Shown here in pieces: positions 24,850 to 37,668 of a DNA stretch of 64,000 nucleotides. The notes under the pieces are model-generated. The model was not told where the DNA came from. It saw only the letters and a list, made by a program, of their open reading frames with translations, and made no database searches. The position numbers and the translations under genes were made by a program. Each line of letters starts with the position of its first letter. Position 1 is the first letter of the stretch. The stretch spans positions 7,376,001 through 7,440,000 of the forward strand of contig CP136062.1 in assembly GCA_032622095.1 (NCBI GenBank), in the 5' to 3' direction. Source of the DNA: Siphonodentalium dalli (lineage: Eukaryota; Mollusca; Scaphopoda; Gadilida; Siphonodentaliidae).

Positions 24850-25784
24850 GTGAATCTAGTGTTTTATATACTGAACACTGCATGTGCTTGGTAGTATATA
24901 TATGGACGGCATTAGTTTTAAAGCGGATGGGTAAGCACTCAGATGGCATTGTCGGTTGTGATATAGTTATCTCTCGATTACAGTTAACTCTATTACAAAG
25001 ACGTTAATGACTATAGTGTAGCGATGACGCTCTGAATTAATTAATAAGCGGTCTTTCCTCCGCCATTAGAACTAAAAAATTCTGAATCCGAAACTGAAAG
25101 AACTATCGAATAAATGCGATATAACATGGTTATGGTACATTAATATGCTTTACACCCTTTGGATATACATGTCGATTACTATATAATCCGACACGCCAAA
25201 TTTCGTGACCGTTGAACAGGAGTTGGGCGTCTTGGGGAGGGGTTATAATCAGCCCTAAAATATATCCCTACCAAACACAAATGAAATGGTTGGCTGGGGA
25301 ATGTTGACTCAGTTGGTCAGGACCACAATGCATTAGACAATCATTAATCATCATGACATAGACCTTTCTTTCTTATATTTCTTATTTAGTAATGCCAATG
25401 CAAGTCCACCATCGGATCACAAAGCACCAGTATGCATTCGCATGAAGAGGAACACGCATATACGCATATACTCACATGGGATGGGATGGGATAACATGGA
25501 AGTATATCTGATTCCATGGAATTTGACCTCTAGTTATATTCCTTCTTTCCTGTGTGAATATAATGACTCAAATGATAAAAATGTTGCGAACTATTTTTTA
25601 TCTCGCCGATGTTAGGATGAGCGGTACTTTGGATTACCTTGGTAAACCGTCGATTTAAAGGGGAACCGCTGAATATTGATCGATTAAGTTATATATTTAA
25701 TTTAGGTTTATTGGCTTCGAGCTTTGACAATATTCCATCAATCTTTTAGGCGAAAACGTCTATAGAAAATTAAAGACAAGCTCC
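24850..25784. other. Non-coding stretch, nothing recognised
   Basis: I see no gene or repeat beyond a GGGATGGGATGGGATA run at about 25,475. Confidence 0.5.
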
Positions 25785-26322
25785 AAATGTCCAATAGGCA
25801 AACTCGAATTGTGTTTCGAGTAAAATATTTGTAATAATTTAATGAAATATACAGACAAAAAGTGTACAGTACAACTACAAATTACCGCAATTCAGTCAAT
25901 TGCCGTTTCGAATTTCAGCACTGTTCGTCTTTTGTAACTTAGTTTTTGAGGTTTTTTATGTAAAAAATATCATACACAAATTTTCAATATGTTTCGCCAT
26001 ATTTAGAATGGAGTAGAACTCACCTTTGGTCCTGACCACTTTAATCAGTTATGTTAATTACTATGAACTTTGAGGTATAACTGGATACTGGAGTCTCTAG
26101 GTCTCTAGGTCTCTAGGTCAACCGTCGTAACTAATAAGTAACGTTAATTTTGATTGACATTTGATAAGTAACGTTAATTTTAATAGGTCAGTCAATTGTT
26201 TTACTATTTATAGATTTCCCGCCAAAACTGCGAATATTATAGCGTAGATCTCACGTACACGTATATGCTTATCGCTCGCGAACGAGAACCATGCGGGGTC
26301 TCGTTACGGGCTCGCTATTACT
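25785..26322 (+). repeat. Dispersed repeat family A, copy 2
   Basis: Direct partner of 1-655. It ends CGCTCGCGAACGAGAACC...GGGGTCTCGTTACGGGCTCG. Internal indels make it shorter than copy 1, and the terminal hairpin is less perfect. Confidence 0.75.
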
Positions 26323-27740
26323 ACCACCACAAATGTTGACATTTTACCCAATGCCAGAGGAATAATGAAGTAGAGTGAGAGAGGTATATTTCCAAGAAAA
26401 TTTCATTTTAATATAATTTGAATACTAACTCAATTAAGCTTTAATACTACACGTATGATTACAATCATTTGTAGTGCAAGTGAATTGTGTTGTGGTGAAA
26501 TGTGGCCCCAGCCATGACACTTTGTGCAGGTGGATGTTCAATCAGACTTCTCAGCTAATAGTTTTTTGTTTGCTTTTTGAAACAATTCATTCATGTCTGG
26601 AATGAAATATCGAATTTTCACTCTTGGCTTGCAGCTGCTCGTGAAAATTCGATATTAGAATGTTACTTTCCAACCCTCATGAGATTCAAACACAAACTGC
26701 ATATATTTTCCATAAACAAACGATCATTGTTTGCTGAACTTATTATCTGAACATATCCTACTCGAAATACTCGTCAATGGCTATTAGTATTGGTAGGGTT
26801 AATAATGTAACTACCCGTCAATTGGTATTAGTATAGACAGGGTGAATGCTAAGTATTAGTATTAGTATTAGTATTTGTTACGTAATTATATATATACAAC
26901 CTACATACCCCTGTCTTACAGGGACGCCGCTAATTTAATTTATTTTTGTAATTCTTTTTGACCATTTGTACCATGATTGTGGTTTATGTGTATAAACAAT
27001 TTGAATTTGAATTTGAATTTGACCACACCTGTAACATAATGCGTTGCAATACGACCATACACAAACCTGCATCATTTTTATAAGGTCCGTCCTGATTTGT
27101 CGGTAGTCTGTATTCCATTGATACATAAAAGTCGTTTTGTGGGACAATTCTAGATATTCTCAATTGTATCAAACAAAAAACGTGGTACAATCAGTGCAGT
27201 GCCAACCCCTCAAACCTTCAGAACGCTCATAATTCAAACAACACGTGAGTTGGTTAATATCATGCTATAGACCGACGAAAGGGACATATAGTGGCTCCCT
27301 ACTAATACAGACTTTTATTTAAGATAGAACATAGATAGAAAATAATTCTTATCTGAAAAATATTGCCAAAGAGGCAACGAATGGTGTCGCTGTTCAAAAA
27401 TAACGTTATTTTAACGTTGCATTTCAAAGAGATGAACAGTTTGTTGGGAAATATACCTGGTTATTATATAGTAGGTTGCACATTTGTCACTAAAATTTAG
27501 ACAAAAACATACAGTCAAATCACAAAAGAAATAAATACACTTCGCGTCGACATGTATAGACGAATTTTACCACACAAACTGTATTGTAAGACTCCGCTTC
27601 ATGTCATCATACATTCAGTTTCTGCGTGGTAAAATTATACTATACACGCCGACGCGCATTGTATATTTCTTAATTAAACATACATTTAAAAACAATGTAA
27701 ACAATAACAATGTAAACAACAGATAGTGAATATATAGAGG
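26323..27740. other. Non-coding stretch, minor simple repeats only
   Basis: A short TATTAG run lies at about 26,855-26,878, and TTGAATTTGAATTTGAATTTG at about 27,000. No gene is seen. Confidence 0.5.
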
Positions 27741-27893
27741 ATATCCTCACTTTTTCAGTGGATATGGGTTATATCTCATGAGTGATGACAAAACATTGAA
27801 TTTCCACGAGTGGCTTTAGCCACGAGTGGAAATTCAAATGTTTTGTCATCACGAATGAGATTTAACCCATATCCACTGAAAAAGTGTGGATAT
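27741..27893. repeat. 153-bp hairpin
   Basis: The left arm (ACTTTTTCAGTGGATATGGG...AATTTCCAC) pairs with the right arm (GTGGAAATT...CCCATATCCACTGAAAAAGT) almost throughout. The centre is near 27,816. It is foldback-like. Confidence 0.9.
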
Positions 27894-28065
27894 TCTGTTT
27901 ATTATATACTTTAGTTACTTGCCTAAGGCCCCCAATGAATGTCAATACATCAGAAATTTCACCAGTGGGATATCACTTATATCTCACTAGTGGGATATCA
28001 CTTATATCTCACTGCTAAAACCTTATAATTCATGGGCAAGTATATAATAAACTAGTATATGGTAT
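27894..28065. repeat. Inverted pair with internal duplication
   Basis: TTTATTATATACTT at about 27,898 answers AAGTATATAATAAA at about 28,037. Between them GGGATATCACTTATATCTCA occurs twice. It directly follows the 153-bp hairpin and may belong to the same element. Confidence 0.7.
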
Positions 28066-28374
28066 GTGTGTTACTGTGTATACATTTAATGATGTATGTA
28101 TATATATTTCAAATTTCGTGCTGTTTTAGTCGAATTGCCTGTGCCACCCACGTTCAGTTCGTAATTTAAGCGATTGATAAGCTGCCCGTCTAATGATACA
28201 TTCCTGAAGACTTTCACTGAAATTTCAAGCAGATAATTTTTTTTTATTTTTCTTCAAAATTAGGGTTCCGTCCTCACCATGTATAAATTTAGAAATATAA
28301 TATATATTGTATGCAAAGAAACAAACTGTAACTTATAATTTACAGAACTAATGATGGAATCTCGAATGCGAAAG

Positions 28375-28545
28375 CGACAACGTGACATGTATGACAAACA
28401 GAGTGGCGGTACGTGTATGGCAACTAGAGAACAGCACGTGACGGGTATAGCAACTAGACAACAGTCACATGACATGTATGGCAACATAGAGACCAGAGAA
28501 CAGCCCGCTCAACGTGTACGGCAACTAGAGAACGGTGGTGTCGAC
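28375..28545 (+). repeat. Degenerate about 45-bp minisatellite
   Basis: Four imperfect units around GACATGTATGGCAACTAGAG and AGAACAGC. The short open frame across it is low complexity and not supported as a gene. Confidence 0.6.
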
Positions 28546-28559
28546 AAGATGTAGCCGTA

Positions 28560-30998
28560 GTTAGTTCTTCAATTTCAGCGAACATCGAAATTTATCCAAT
28601 GTCATTGGTCACCGGCACACCGGCACACCTTAAGTCGAGCGTGATTATCGGGGTGATGCTATATTTACCTGGTCAAATGGTCCCGGCCCCATTAAATTGC
28701 CAATACTTGGTCCAATGACGTTTAACACTTTTAACAATACGCCAGTGTAATTAAAGAACAAAGCTAAACCACTCGGGTAGTTGTGGCTTTTAATTTTTTG
28801 TTTTATAAAAATCGGATTAAAAATTCCCTGATATTCCCACCAAATAAGATGCACATAAGCTATATATCGTGGGTTTGTTATCAGTAATTATACTGCTTAG
28901 ACAACGGTTTATTGAAAGAATCTACCCCAATCGTAATTTCGAGTATACATTTGGCCAATCGTACTTCTGGGTACACTTGATTGTCATTTAGACTATAAAG
29001 AGGTGAACTGGAACATGTTTCCAATATATTTCTTAACCCGTGGAGAGCGCTGCGACTGAGATGCTATGGGAGACATGTCAATTTCATAATGTTAATTTCA
29101 TTCATAAGATGTCACCGTGTCGGTTTCAGCGAAAATCTACGATAAGCGTCATGTATCTTTCCCCTTGACCGAATTCGCCTGAACCGGCATGAATGTATCA
29201 TCTGCTTTGGTTATATCTATGTGCTTACTTTTGATTCCAGAAAGTAGTATCATATCTATGGATTATCAGATGCATATATGTACTATGTAGTTTTATGAAA
29301 ACAATTAATTCCATACTAAATATATGCTATTCATTTCGCACAGTACCGTACAATACCGTAGAGTACCGAGCGTTGTACATTAAAGGCCCACTTAATTTTC
29401 GAATCACCATATTACATTATATACAACCTATTCCATATTATAACCAACCACACTTGGACGTCGCTGTTGATTTTAATTTATGTGAGCACTTTTGTTCCAC
29501 AGTTGATCTGAAAATTCACGAATTTGGATCACTTTTCATTCGCCCCGCAGGGTGTATATAGACTGTAGTGACTATTGTCGTTATTTATTGTGTCATATTT
29601 TATCAATAAAAGGTCAACTACCGCTCTGAGTTAATTTAAATTGTAATTCAATAATTCTCCGTAATTCTCATTTGCAATACCAGTAATCGAAAGACACTGT
29701 AGAAATTCTTTCCTATTACGACATTAATGTTTGACACCCACTTATCTACTGCGCGACAAATCTGCTCGCATAAATTCAAAATAACAGTGTCATATTAGAT
29801 AACAATAAACTTAGAGTAAGAAATGGTAACACCCTCAAGATCATGTTAATATGCATGTTATCATGTTATTATATATAATTTATCATATCAAATATATTGG
29901 TTTCACGAATTCCTCACCTCAGAATTCTGTTAACACAACTAATACTTCAAATTATTACAAGTACGGCAAAATAGTATCACTGCAGGTTTCTCAATAGAAT
30001 CACACGAAAGGGTACGGCCATAGCAGCAGGATCAATCCCAATGTGTACTACAAACTCCTCATTTAATATTCACTCAATACGTCATGATTTACTCACTCCA
30101 TCTTGAGGTTTTTTATAACTGTATCATATAATATTCGGGTCACTCCACTACTTATTTTGTATACATTACTTGTGTACTTATCTTACACTTCATATATTAA
30201 AGATATGGTATACATATATGTGTCAGAATTACAGCGCATGGGGTGAATAAGGGATATATACATCACCGGTTAAGTTGTCCTTCTAATTTGTATGATGTTG
30301 GTGGTCTTGTGTTCCTACGCTGCTAAGAAAAAAAATACGTTATTTTGTCTAAAGTTGTGTTTTTCGCGGTGTTTGGCTAATCTGGAACAAAACAATCAAT
30401 GACTGTGGGTTCGCTCACCAGACTGTAAAGATGAAAACTGGGACTCTGGATACTACAATAGTCCCTCATTGTTATAACGTATTAGTTTTTTTAAATTTAA
30501 ATTTATAATTAAAACATTTATTTTCATACAAAATAATAGGAGAAAAATAAAATAAAAATATTTTAAAAAGTGTTTTGTTTTGTTAAATTTAACAAAGATT
30601 TAAATTTAAAAAAAATCAGTCTAAGATTTTTTTTTAAATATTGACCCCATTTTAACAAATATGAACCCAGTAACCCAAATACGCTCCATTCCAAATATAA
30701 GATAAATATGCTAATGGTTCTTGAGAAGAAGCTGTTTTAATAATTACTGTGGCGGGAGCTATTTATTGCCCTGAATTCGCAACTACTTGACCTGGTGACC
30801 TCATTTTAACAAATCTGAATATGAGTCACTTATGGAACAACCACACCAAGTAACCATGGCGATGTTCATCGATTTACACGTACCCATTCCCGTGTATTTT
30901 GTTGAATTCAATGCAACTACATGGGCACAATAGCAGGTATTGATAAGTGGACCATGAATGAGACCAATTATAGATCCAACTATAGTGTGAATGTAAAA
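28560..30998. other. Non-coding stretch, nothing recognised
   Basis: Very AT-rich at 30,480-30,640. A segment at about 30,830-30,900 (GCGATGTTCATCGATTTACACG) resembles 49,935-49,965. No gene is seen. Confidence 0.5.
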
Positions 30999-31120
30999 CA
31001 TATTATCCCCTCTGTAGAATTGTAAACCTTCTTAGGCACCATTGTTCTTCTAGGGCCATACCACGCCGTATCCCGGTGTTCTTGTTTGATATATGTTAAC
31101 TAAACAGGAAACACTTATTT

Positions 31121-33302
31121 CGTATTACCCCGCAAAAATTGTCGCCGCTATATAGAGAAGACAGATTTTACAAGGTCATAACAATCTCGTATGCCCCGTG
31201 TAAAACTGATATTACCCCGCAAAAATTGTCGTCGCTATATAGAGAAGACAGATTTAACAAGGTCATAACAATCTCGTATGCCCCGTGTAAAAGTGATATT
31301 ACCCCGCAAAAATTGTCGTCGCTATATAGAGAAGACAGATTTTACACGGGTCATAACAATCTCGTATGCCCCGTGTAAAAGTGATATTACCCCGCAAAAA
31401 TTGTCGTCGCTATATAGAGAAGACAGATTTTACAAGGTCATAACAATCTCGTATGCCCCGTGTAAAACTTATATTACCCCGCAAAAATTGTCGTCGCTAT
31501 ATAGAGAAGACAGATTTTACAAGGTCATAACAATCTCGTATGCCCCGTGTAAAACTGATATTACCCCGCAAAAATTGTCGTCGCTATATAGAGAAGACAG
31601 ATTTTACACGGGTCATAACAATCTCGTATGCCCCATGTAAAACTGATATTACCCCGCAAAAATTGTCGTGTCGCTATATAGAGAAGACAGATTTTACAAG
31701 GTCATAACAATCTCGTATTCCCCATGTAAAATTGATATTACCCCGCAAAACTTGTCGTCGCTATATCAAGAAGACAGATTTTGCACGGGTCATAACAATT
31801 TCGTATGCCCCGTGTAAAACTGATATTACCCCGCAAAAATTGTCGTCGCTACATAGAGAAGACAGATTTTACACAGGTCATAACAATCTCGTATGCCCCG
31901 TGAAAAAAACTTATATTACCCCGCAAAAATTGTCGTCGCTATATAGAGAAGACATATTTTACAAGGTCATAACAATCTCGTATGCCCCGTATAAAACTGA
32001 TATTACCTCGCAAAAATTGTCGTCGCTATATAGAGAAGACATATTTTACAAGGTCATAACAATCTCGTATGCCCCGTGTAAAACTTATATTACCCCGCAA
32101 AAATTGTCGTCGCTATATAGAGAAGACAGATTTTACACGGGTCATAACAATCTCGTATGCCCCGTGTAAAACTGATATTACCCCGCAAAAATTGTCGTCG
32201 CTATATAGAGAAGACAGATTTTACACGGGTCATAACAATCTCGTATGCCCCGTGTAAAACTGATATTACCCCGCAAATATTGTCGTCGCTATATAGAGAA
32301 GACAGATTTTACACGGGTCATAACAATCTCGTATGCCCCGTGAAAAACTTATATTACCGCGCAAAAATTGTCGTCGCTATATAGAGAAGACAGATTTTAC
32401 ACGGGTCATAACAATCTCGTATGCCCCGTGTAAAACTGATATTACCCCGCAAAAATTGTCGTCGCTATATAGAGAAGACAGATTTTAAACGGGTCATAAC
32501 AATCGCGTATGCCCCGTGTAAAAGTGATATTACCCCGCAAAAATTGTCGTCGCTATATAGAGAAGACAGATTTTACAAGGTCATAACAATCTCGTATGCC
32601 CCGTGTAAAACTTATATTACCCCGCAAAAATTGTCGCCGCTATATAGAGAAGACAGATTTTACAAGGTCATAACAATCTCGTATGCCCCGTGTAAAACTG
32701 ATATTACCCCGCAAAAATTGTCGTCGCTATATAGAGAAGACAGATTTAACAAGGTCATAACAATCTCGTATGCCCCGTGTAAAAGTGATATTACCCCGCA
32801 AAAATTGTCGTCGCTATATAGAGAAGACAGATTTTACACGGGTCATAACAATCTCGTATGCCCCGTGTAAAAGTGATATTACCCCGCAAAAATTGTCGTC
32901 GCTATATAGAGAAGACAGATTTTACAAGGTCATAACAATCTCGTATGCCCCGTGTAAAACTTATATTACCCCGCAAAAATTGTCGTCGCTATATAGAGAA
33001 GACAGATTTTACAAGGTCATAACAATCTCGTATGCCCCGTGTAAAACTGATATTACCCCGCAAAAATTGTCGTCGCTATATAGAGAAGACAGATTTTACA
33101 CGGGTCATAACAATTTCGTATGCCCCGTGTAAAACTTATATTACCCCTCAAAAATTGTCGTCACTATATAGAGAAGACATATTTTACAAGGTCATAACAA
33201 TCTCGTATGACCCGTGTAAAACTGATATTACCCGGCAAAAACTGTCGTCGCTATATAGAGAAGACAGATTTTACAAGGTCATAACAATCTCGTATGCCCC
33301 TA
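31121..33302 (+). repeat. 88/87-bp satellite array B (about 25 units)
   Basis: Units come in an 88-bp form (TTTTACACGGGTCAT) and an 87-bp form (TTTTACAAGGTCAT). Runs of 87-bp units stay in one frame and give open frames of up to about 150 codons. A block of about 520 bp at 31,121-31,640 recurs at 32,613-33,132 (offset 1,492 bp, about 17 units). Confidence 0.97.
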
Positions 33303-33651
33303 GTAGAATTGTTATGACCTGGCAAAAGTTTGAAGGTCTAATGTACATCTTTCAAAGCCACGTTGATTCCTGGTGTGATGTTATCTTGCTACTCTTGCTT
33401 CATTTATTTACGTTGTCTGACTCATTTCCCATTACTATTTTTGAAGTGTATTGCTCTCTTTTATATCTTCTAACATATAGATTCCAAAAGTAAGCGATGC
33501 CAGCAAGTATTTATGGACAAATTGTGGAAACAGCTATATAAATATATTCATCGTATGAGCAGTCTAATCAAATAGAGTTACTGTTCGTTGCTCGTTTCCG
33601 CGCTTTATGTCTGTGGGAATATCTTGTTAATTTTGACCGGGGATAAATACA

Positions 33652-33787
33652 TTACACGGCTTGTTGATGGGGGATACGGTGTGGTATGCCCCGGTCGACT
33701 CTCGTATCCCCCTCGGCTATCGCCTCGGGGGATACGAGCATCTACCGGGGCATACCACACCGTATCCCCCATCAACAAGCCGTGTAA
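33652..33787. repeat. 136-bp terminal hairpin of E2
   Basis: The first 44 bases of the left arm (starting TTACACGGCTTGTTGATGGG) are perfectly complementary to the right arm. About 17 more pair with three mismatches (CTCGTATCCCCC / GGGGGATACGAG). The loop is TCGGCTATCGCC. E1 retains only the right arm (19,605-19,673). Confidence 0.95.
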
Positions 33788-33798
33788 CTTATAATATC

Positions 33799-34639
33799 CG
33801 TTTCATTATATGAATACAGTACATTGTATATATATTTTAGGAGACACATGCAATAACATTTAATATGCACGGCTTGTTAAAAGCTTTGCATAATATATAT
33901 CTAACTGGGGGAAGGATATATCAGATAATATATACCGGTATGTATATAGTGAACAATTTAACTTATTTTATTTCTATTCTTCTGAAAATGTACATCATGA
34001 GTTACCGGTATAATTTATCATACTTTAGAAGGTGGTTTCTGTTCAATGTTCATTGCTGTGTCAATCAGTTAATAAATACTCTATTCAGAATTGTACACAA
34101 GGAGAGCTTTAAGTCATGTGCAGCTGCTGGTATGGAGCCTCCAAATATACTACATGTAGTGTCATAAAGCATGAAATACAGTCCATTTTACAGGCTATAT
34201 AATTTTATGCATGACTTAAGTGAACAACATTTATAAATTGAAGTCTTCTGCATCCTGGAAATTAAACTGCAAAATGTGAGAAGGCATATTTTGACCATGT
34301 CAGGGAAATTTTAAGGGAATTCTCTTTATGTGAAATTGGTACTTATTTTTCTGTTTGAAGTGATATTTTCTATCACATCATTGAATTTTTCTGGCATATA
34401 AAATATAAAGTCTGTACTATGTATTTGAGGTGCTTATGAAGCTATTGTAATAACTAGGTTGAACTTTAATTTGAGGTTTGAAGACCATTATGAGACTTGG
34501 TTCCTGTTACAGTACAATCACATGATTACATAGATCAGAATATCTCTTTTGGCTTCATTTTAAACAAATGGCTAACAAATGTACAGATGTACAGTCAATT
34601 GAATGGATATTATAACATCACAGCTCTCCCCTGGTGGGA
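33799..34639. other. Non-coding stretch, nothing recognised
   Basis: One 100-codon open frame at 33,865-34,167 has no recognisable domain and I do not support it as a gene. Confidence 0.5.
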
Positions 34640-34865
34640 CCCCCAAGTTGTGTACCATTCACAGAGCTTGTCAATGGAAGTATCGCGCGTCTTACTGATA
34701 TGTTATCATAGACCATGGGATGAAAATCCCATAACGCTGTCATTGCTCTGCAACTTTTGAGGTACTACATAATTTTGGTAAATGTTGGAAGGTTACGTGT
34801 CAATAAACATATTTCGCAAATGTTCTGGCCTCGGGAGTTGCACATTTTCGAATACAGAGCAAAAG
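34640..34865 (+). repeat. Dispersed repeat family D, copy 1
   Basis: Resembles the reverse complement of about 51,880-52,075. Shared words are ATAGACCATGGGATGAAAAT, CTGCAACTTTT, GGTACTAC, AAATGTTCTGG and CGGGAGTTGCACATT. Confidence 0.65.
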
Positions 34866-35434
34866 TTTATCTGAAAAATATACCGCTGGTGCACGCGGAT
34901 CGTCCCATCGTGATATTCCGTTATTTAGACGCATTCTGTCAATAATATCAAAGGTCGATAAATATGCAATCATTGTAAATGGATTCCTCCAAAAACAATC
35001 AACACTTTACCAGGAAGTTATACAATACATAAACCCGATACAGTTTCAAATCAAGAAACAGATTAAAGTCACAACAATAATTACATCAATTACACGTGCC
35101 ATTCCGATTAATTGAATTTCTGGAATCGGAAGCGAAACCAAGCGCGCGATTGTCCGGAAAATTAGTATTACGCCAGGTCTTAACGGGAAACTATTTTTAC
35201 TTCACGCGGCACTTTCTCTTTATTCTATTCCACCAACAATGGCACTGTTTTTCAGAGATAGGGCAGACATTATATTAAGCCATAATATCTTTCCGAATAT
35301 TTACCAGATACAGAGTGCCAGCCGACCAAATCATTTAGTGTCTGGTGTGCATAAGTCTATATAGGCCTCTATAAGTTGAACTTTTCAAGCACGATGGGTT
35401 CGTATTTATCGTTATGTTTTCCGTTAATTAGCGA
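34866..35434. other. Non-coding stretch, nothing recognised
   Basis: No supported feature. Confidence 0.5.
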
Positions 35435-35515
35435 GTTTGCGATTTCAAACCGGTACGGGTACCGGTACGCGTACGGGTAGCTACCCGTACCGGTACACGT
35501 TTTGAAATTGCAAAC
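35435..35515. repeat. CCGGTAC-rich palindrome
   Basis: Central perfect 20-bp palindrome GTACGGGTAGCTACCCGTAC (35,471-35,490), flanked by GTTTGCGATTTCAAA and TTTGAAATTGCAAAC. CCGTACCGGTAC words recur within the arms. Confidence 0.85.
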
Positions 35516-36683
35516 TGTTTTACCGGTAGAATTCATCACATCGACTGGTAATGTATGGTGAGCCAACTGCATCAAAAAAGATATTATGATATAGATTGTT
35601 ATTCGCGTTATTGGCCTATGTTATACTTAGCGTTATGGGTTGTTGGAAATATGTATTTAGATTAGATGACCCCCATGATAATCAATTGCTTTCACCAAGG
35701 ACGATCTAGGTGGCAGTTGGAAGAGGACGTTGCTTTTCTTTCACTCATATTGGTAACATTTTCAACAATTGGATTCTACATTTCATAGACCGATCGAGTG
35801 TTGACAATAAATCGGTTGGAATTTTTAAACTTAGAAAATAGATTATGATAGCTCAAATATACAATTACGTTATATATAGTTAAAATGTCCAACCAATATT
35901 CGGTGTAAAATGTATTGTTTTAGACCAAGGGTCTAATATTGTCCTACAAGTACTTTCAGTTCGATATAATACCGCATTTGTCCCTTATTTTAGTTGGGGA
36001 ATATTTAGTTATATTAAAGATGCATAATCCGAATTAACGCTCCCAAGTTACTATATTTGGCTTCGGGGGTAAAACTAAATATTTGTTTCGAATCGAGCAA
36101 CCCACCATCAAAGCGCAGAGTGATCAGATATCGATTTTTGAAGTTTGTTATTTCTTGAATTGTGTAATCATTTGTGGCCCAGAACAGAGTCATCAAACCG
36201 ACGGTCTCGGACAAAATTGCGGACGAAGATGCTTAACTCTAAAATCAAGTGGTAATGCGGCCAAAATTTTATACTATAGTTGACAGCAGTCAGCATTATT
36301 TTGTTGTAATTAATCGATTCTGATAACAAAAGCGTATTTTGAAGAAATGTTCTTGTTGTAACTGTATGATATGGGGACCGTCTGATCGGTTTGAGTAGTT
36401 TTAAGTAAACCCTTGTTTGGAATCTTTCAACAGATCGAAGGGTCGGCCCGTCGGGGCAAGGGAATATTTATCCCAAGAATTGGGATTGTTGTCGGGATTT
36501 AAACCCGGAGGTAGGTTGAAATGTTTAACTTGGTAACAAAAAAGGTGTCAAAATGTAGTCTGTTTATTATACGGATTGAATAAAGAGCGTTTGCTTCACT
36601 TCTGTGCGAAACACAGAAAACAGCTGAAACTCGCTCTACTTATATGCTTAGATTTTGTAGAGTATGTATAGGTATTTCGTGTA
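35516..36683. other. Non-coding stretch, nothing recognised
   Basis: No supported gene or repeat. Confidence 0.5.
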
Positions 36684-36691
36684 TTTGGCGA

Positions 36692-37570
36692 CAGAGGCGG
36701 ACTGGGCCAAAAAACCGGCCCGGGAAATTAATATAATACCGGCCCATCTGTTTGGGGGGGGGGGCAGATGCAGACCAAATACATGTTTTTGCATAATTCC
36801 ATTTGCACCTCCGGTCTAATATCCTATATATTCATAAACCATGGTTCTATATATTCCCGGTATGAGACCATTCAGATATTTTTACCTGAAAAATTGCATA
36901 AAATCCAACATCTAGCGGTCTAACTCCAGACAAATGCACACGGCTACGGACAAGAGACCAGGACACACCGGGCTGTTCATGGTTGTTCGGCCCGGGGTGA
37001 GAACATTTTTGAAAACTATACAAGAAAATCTCGAATCTGATAAACTAGACTGGCATCAACTGAAGCGTTCCTATTTTCTTGTAAATTTCAATTGGGGGAG
37101 GGGTCCGTAAGAATTTTTTTGGGATTTACGGCTGGGAGTTACCGTTAAAATCTCGAGATTAATGAGGTCTTTATGTGGTGTTATATGATGCCGACAAGTT
37201 CATTTAATGTCAAAATTACGATTAGCCAATTCGGCTGGTTAAACAACACATGTGGCGGCCCACGTCCGGAATTTTCCCGGTCTCCCGATCGGCCATGCAG
37301 TCCGCCTCTGCCCTCATGAATTTATGTGAGAAGAGTACCATCTTATTGGATACACGGCTGGTTATACAACACATGTGGCGGCCCACGTCGGTTTTATTTG
37401 CGGCCCAAGTTGTGGTTGGGCGGCCCAACCACATATACCCCCCCCCCCCCCAAACCGTTAAAAAAACACTCGGATTCTCGCTTGATAGAAAATCACGTGG
37501 AATCAAAAAAATTCCGGCCTCTGGCCCATCGGGAAATTTCCCGGTCTCCCGATCGGCCAGTCCGCCTCTG
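36692..37570. mobile_element. hAT-like non-autonomous DNA transposon with 8-bp TSD
   Basis: Terminal inverted repeats CAGAGGCGGACTGGGCC and GGCCAGTCCGCCTCTG are bounded by identical 8-bp flanks TTTGGCGA (36,684-36,691 and 37,571-37,578). Termini of CAG-A-G type with 8-bp TSDs are the hAT signature. Internal segments ACAACACATGTGGCGGCCCA and CCCGGTCTCCCGATCGGCCA each occur twice. No transposase frame is present. Open frames across it arise from the repeats. Confidence 0.92.
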
Positions 37571-37668
37571 TTTGGCGACCTATAATATGATCGTACGTGG
37601 CACGTAATGGAGCAACCACCAAGTTGATAATTAAGTTCAACGTTACAATAATTATATGATGTACCATA

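Larger units (their letters stand above)
30999..33798 (+). mobile_element. Putative satellite-bearing element E2
   Basis: Left flank 30,999-31,120, 88-bp array 31,121-33,302 and right flank 33,303-33,798 match E1 (16,502-19,682). Homology stops at ATAATATC on the right in both. E2 keeps the full terminal palindrome that E1 has half lost. Its array is more homogeneous than that of E1. No transposase or other protein is encoded, so any mobility would have been supplied in trans. Confidence 0.65.

Noticed and set aside
31121-33302. Hammerhead ribozyme in the satellite monomer
   Set aside because: The required CTGATGA and GAAA core is absent on both strands. Only CTGATATTA occurs.
11886-33493. 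Dozens of overlapping 60-150-codon open frames with a basic, repeated peptide across the 88-bp arrays
   Set aside because: Each frame starts at the same ATG of the monomer and spans about two units. The 88-bp period rotates the frame, so every phase is open in turn. Longer frames occur only where 87-bp units keep phase. This is repeat periodicity, not coding.
30999-33798. Classifying E2 as a canonical Helitron
   Set aside because: It has a hairpin near the 3' end, but no 5' TC start, no CTRR end and no clear A/T insertion site, and the stem is far longer than the usual Helitron hairpin.
33865-34167. 100-codon plus-strand open frame
   Set aside because: AT-rich sequence with no recognisable family or motif. 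The length is compatible with chance.
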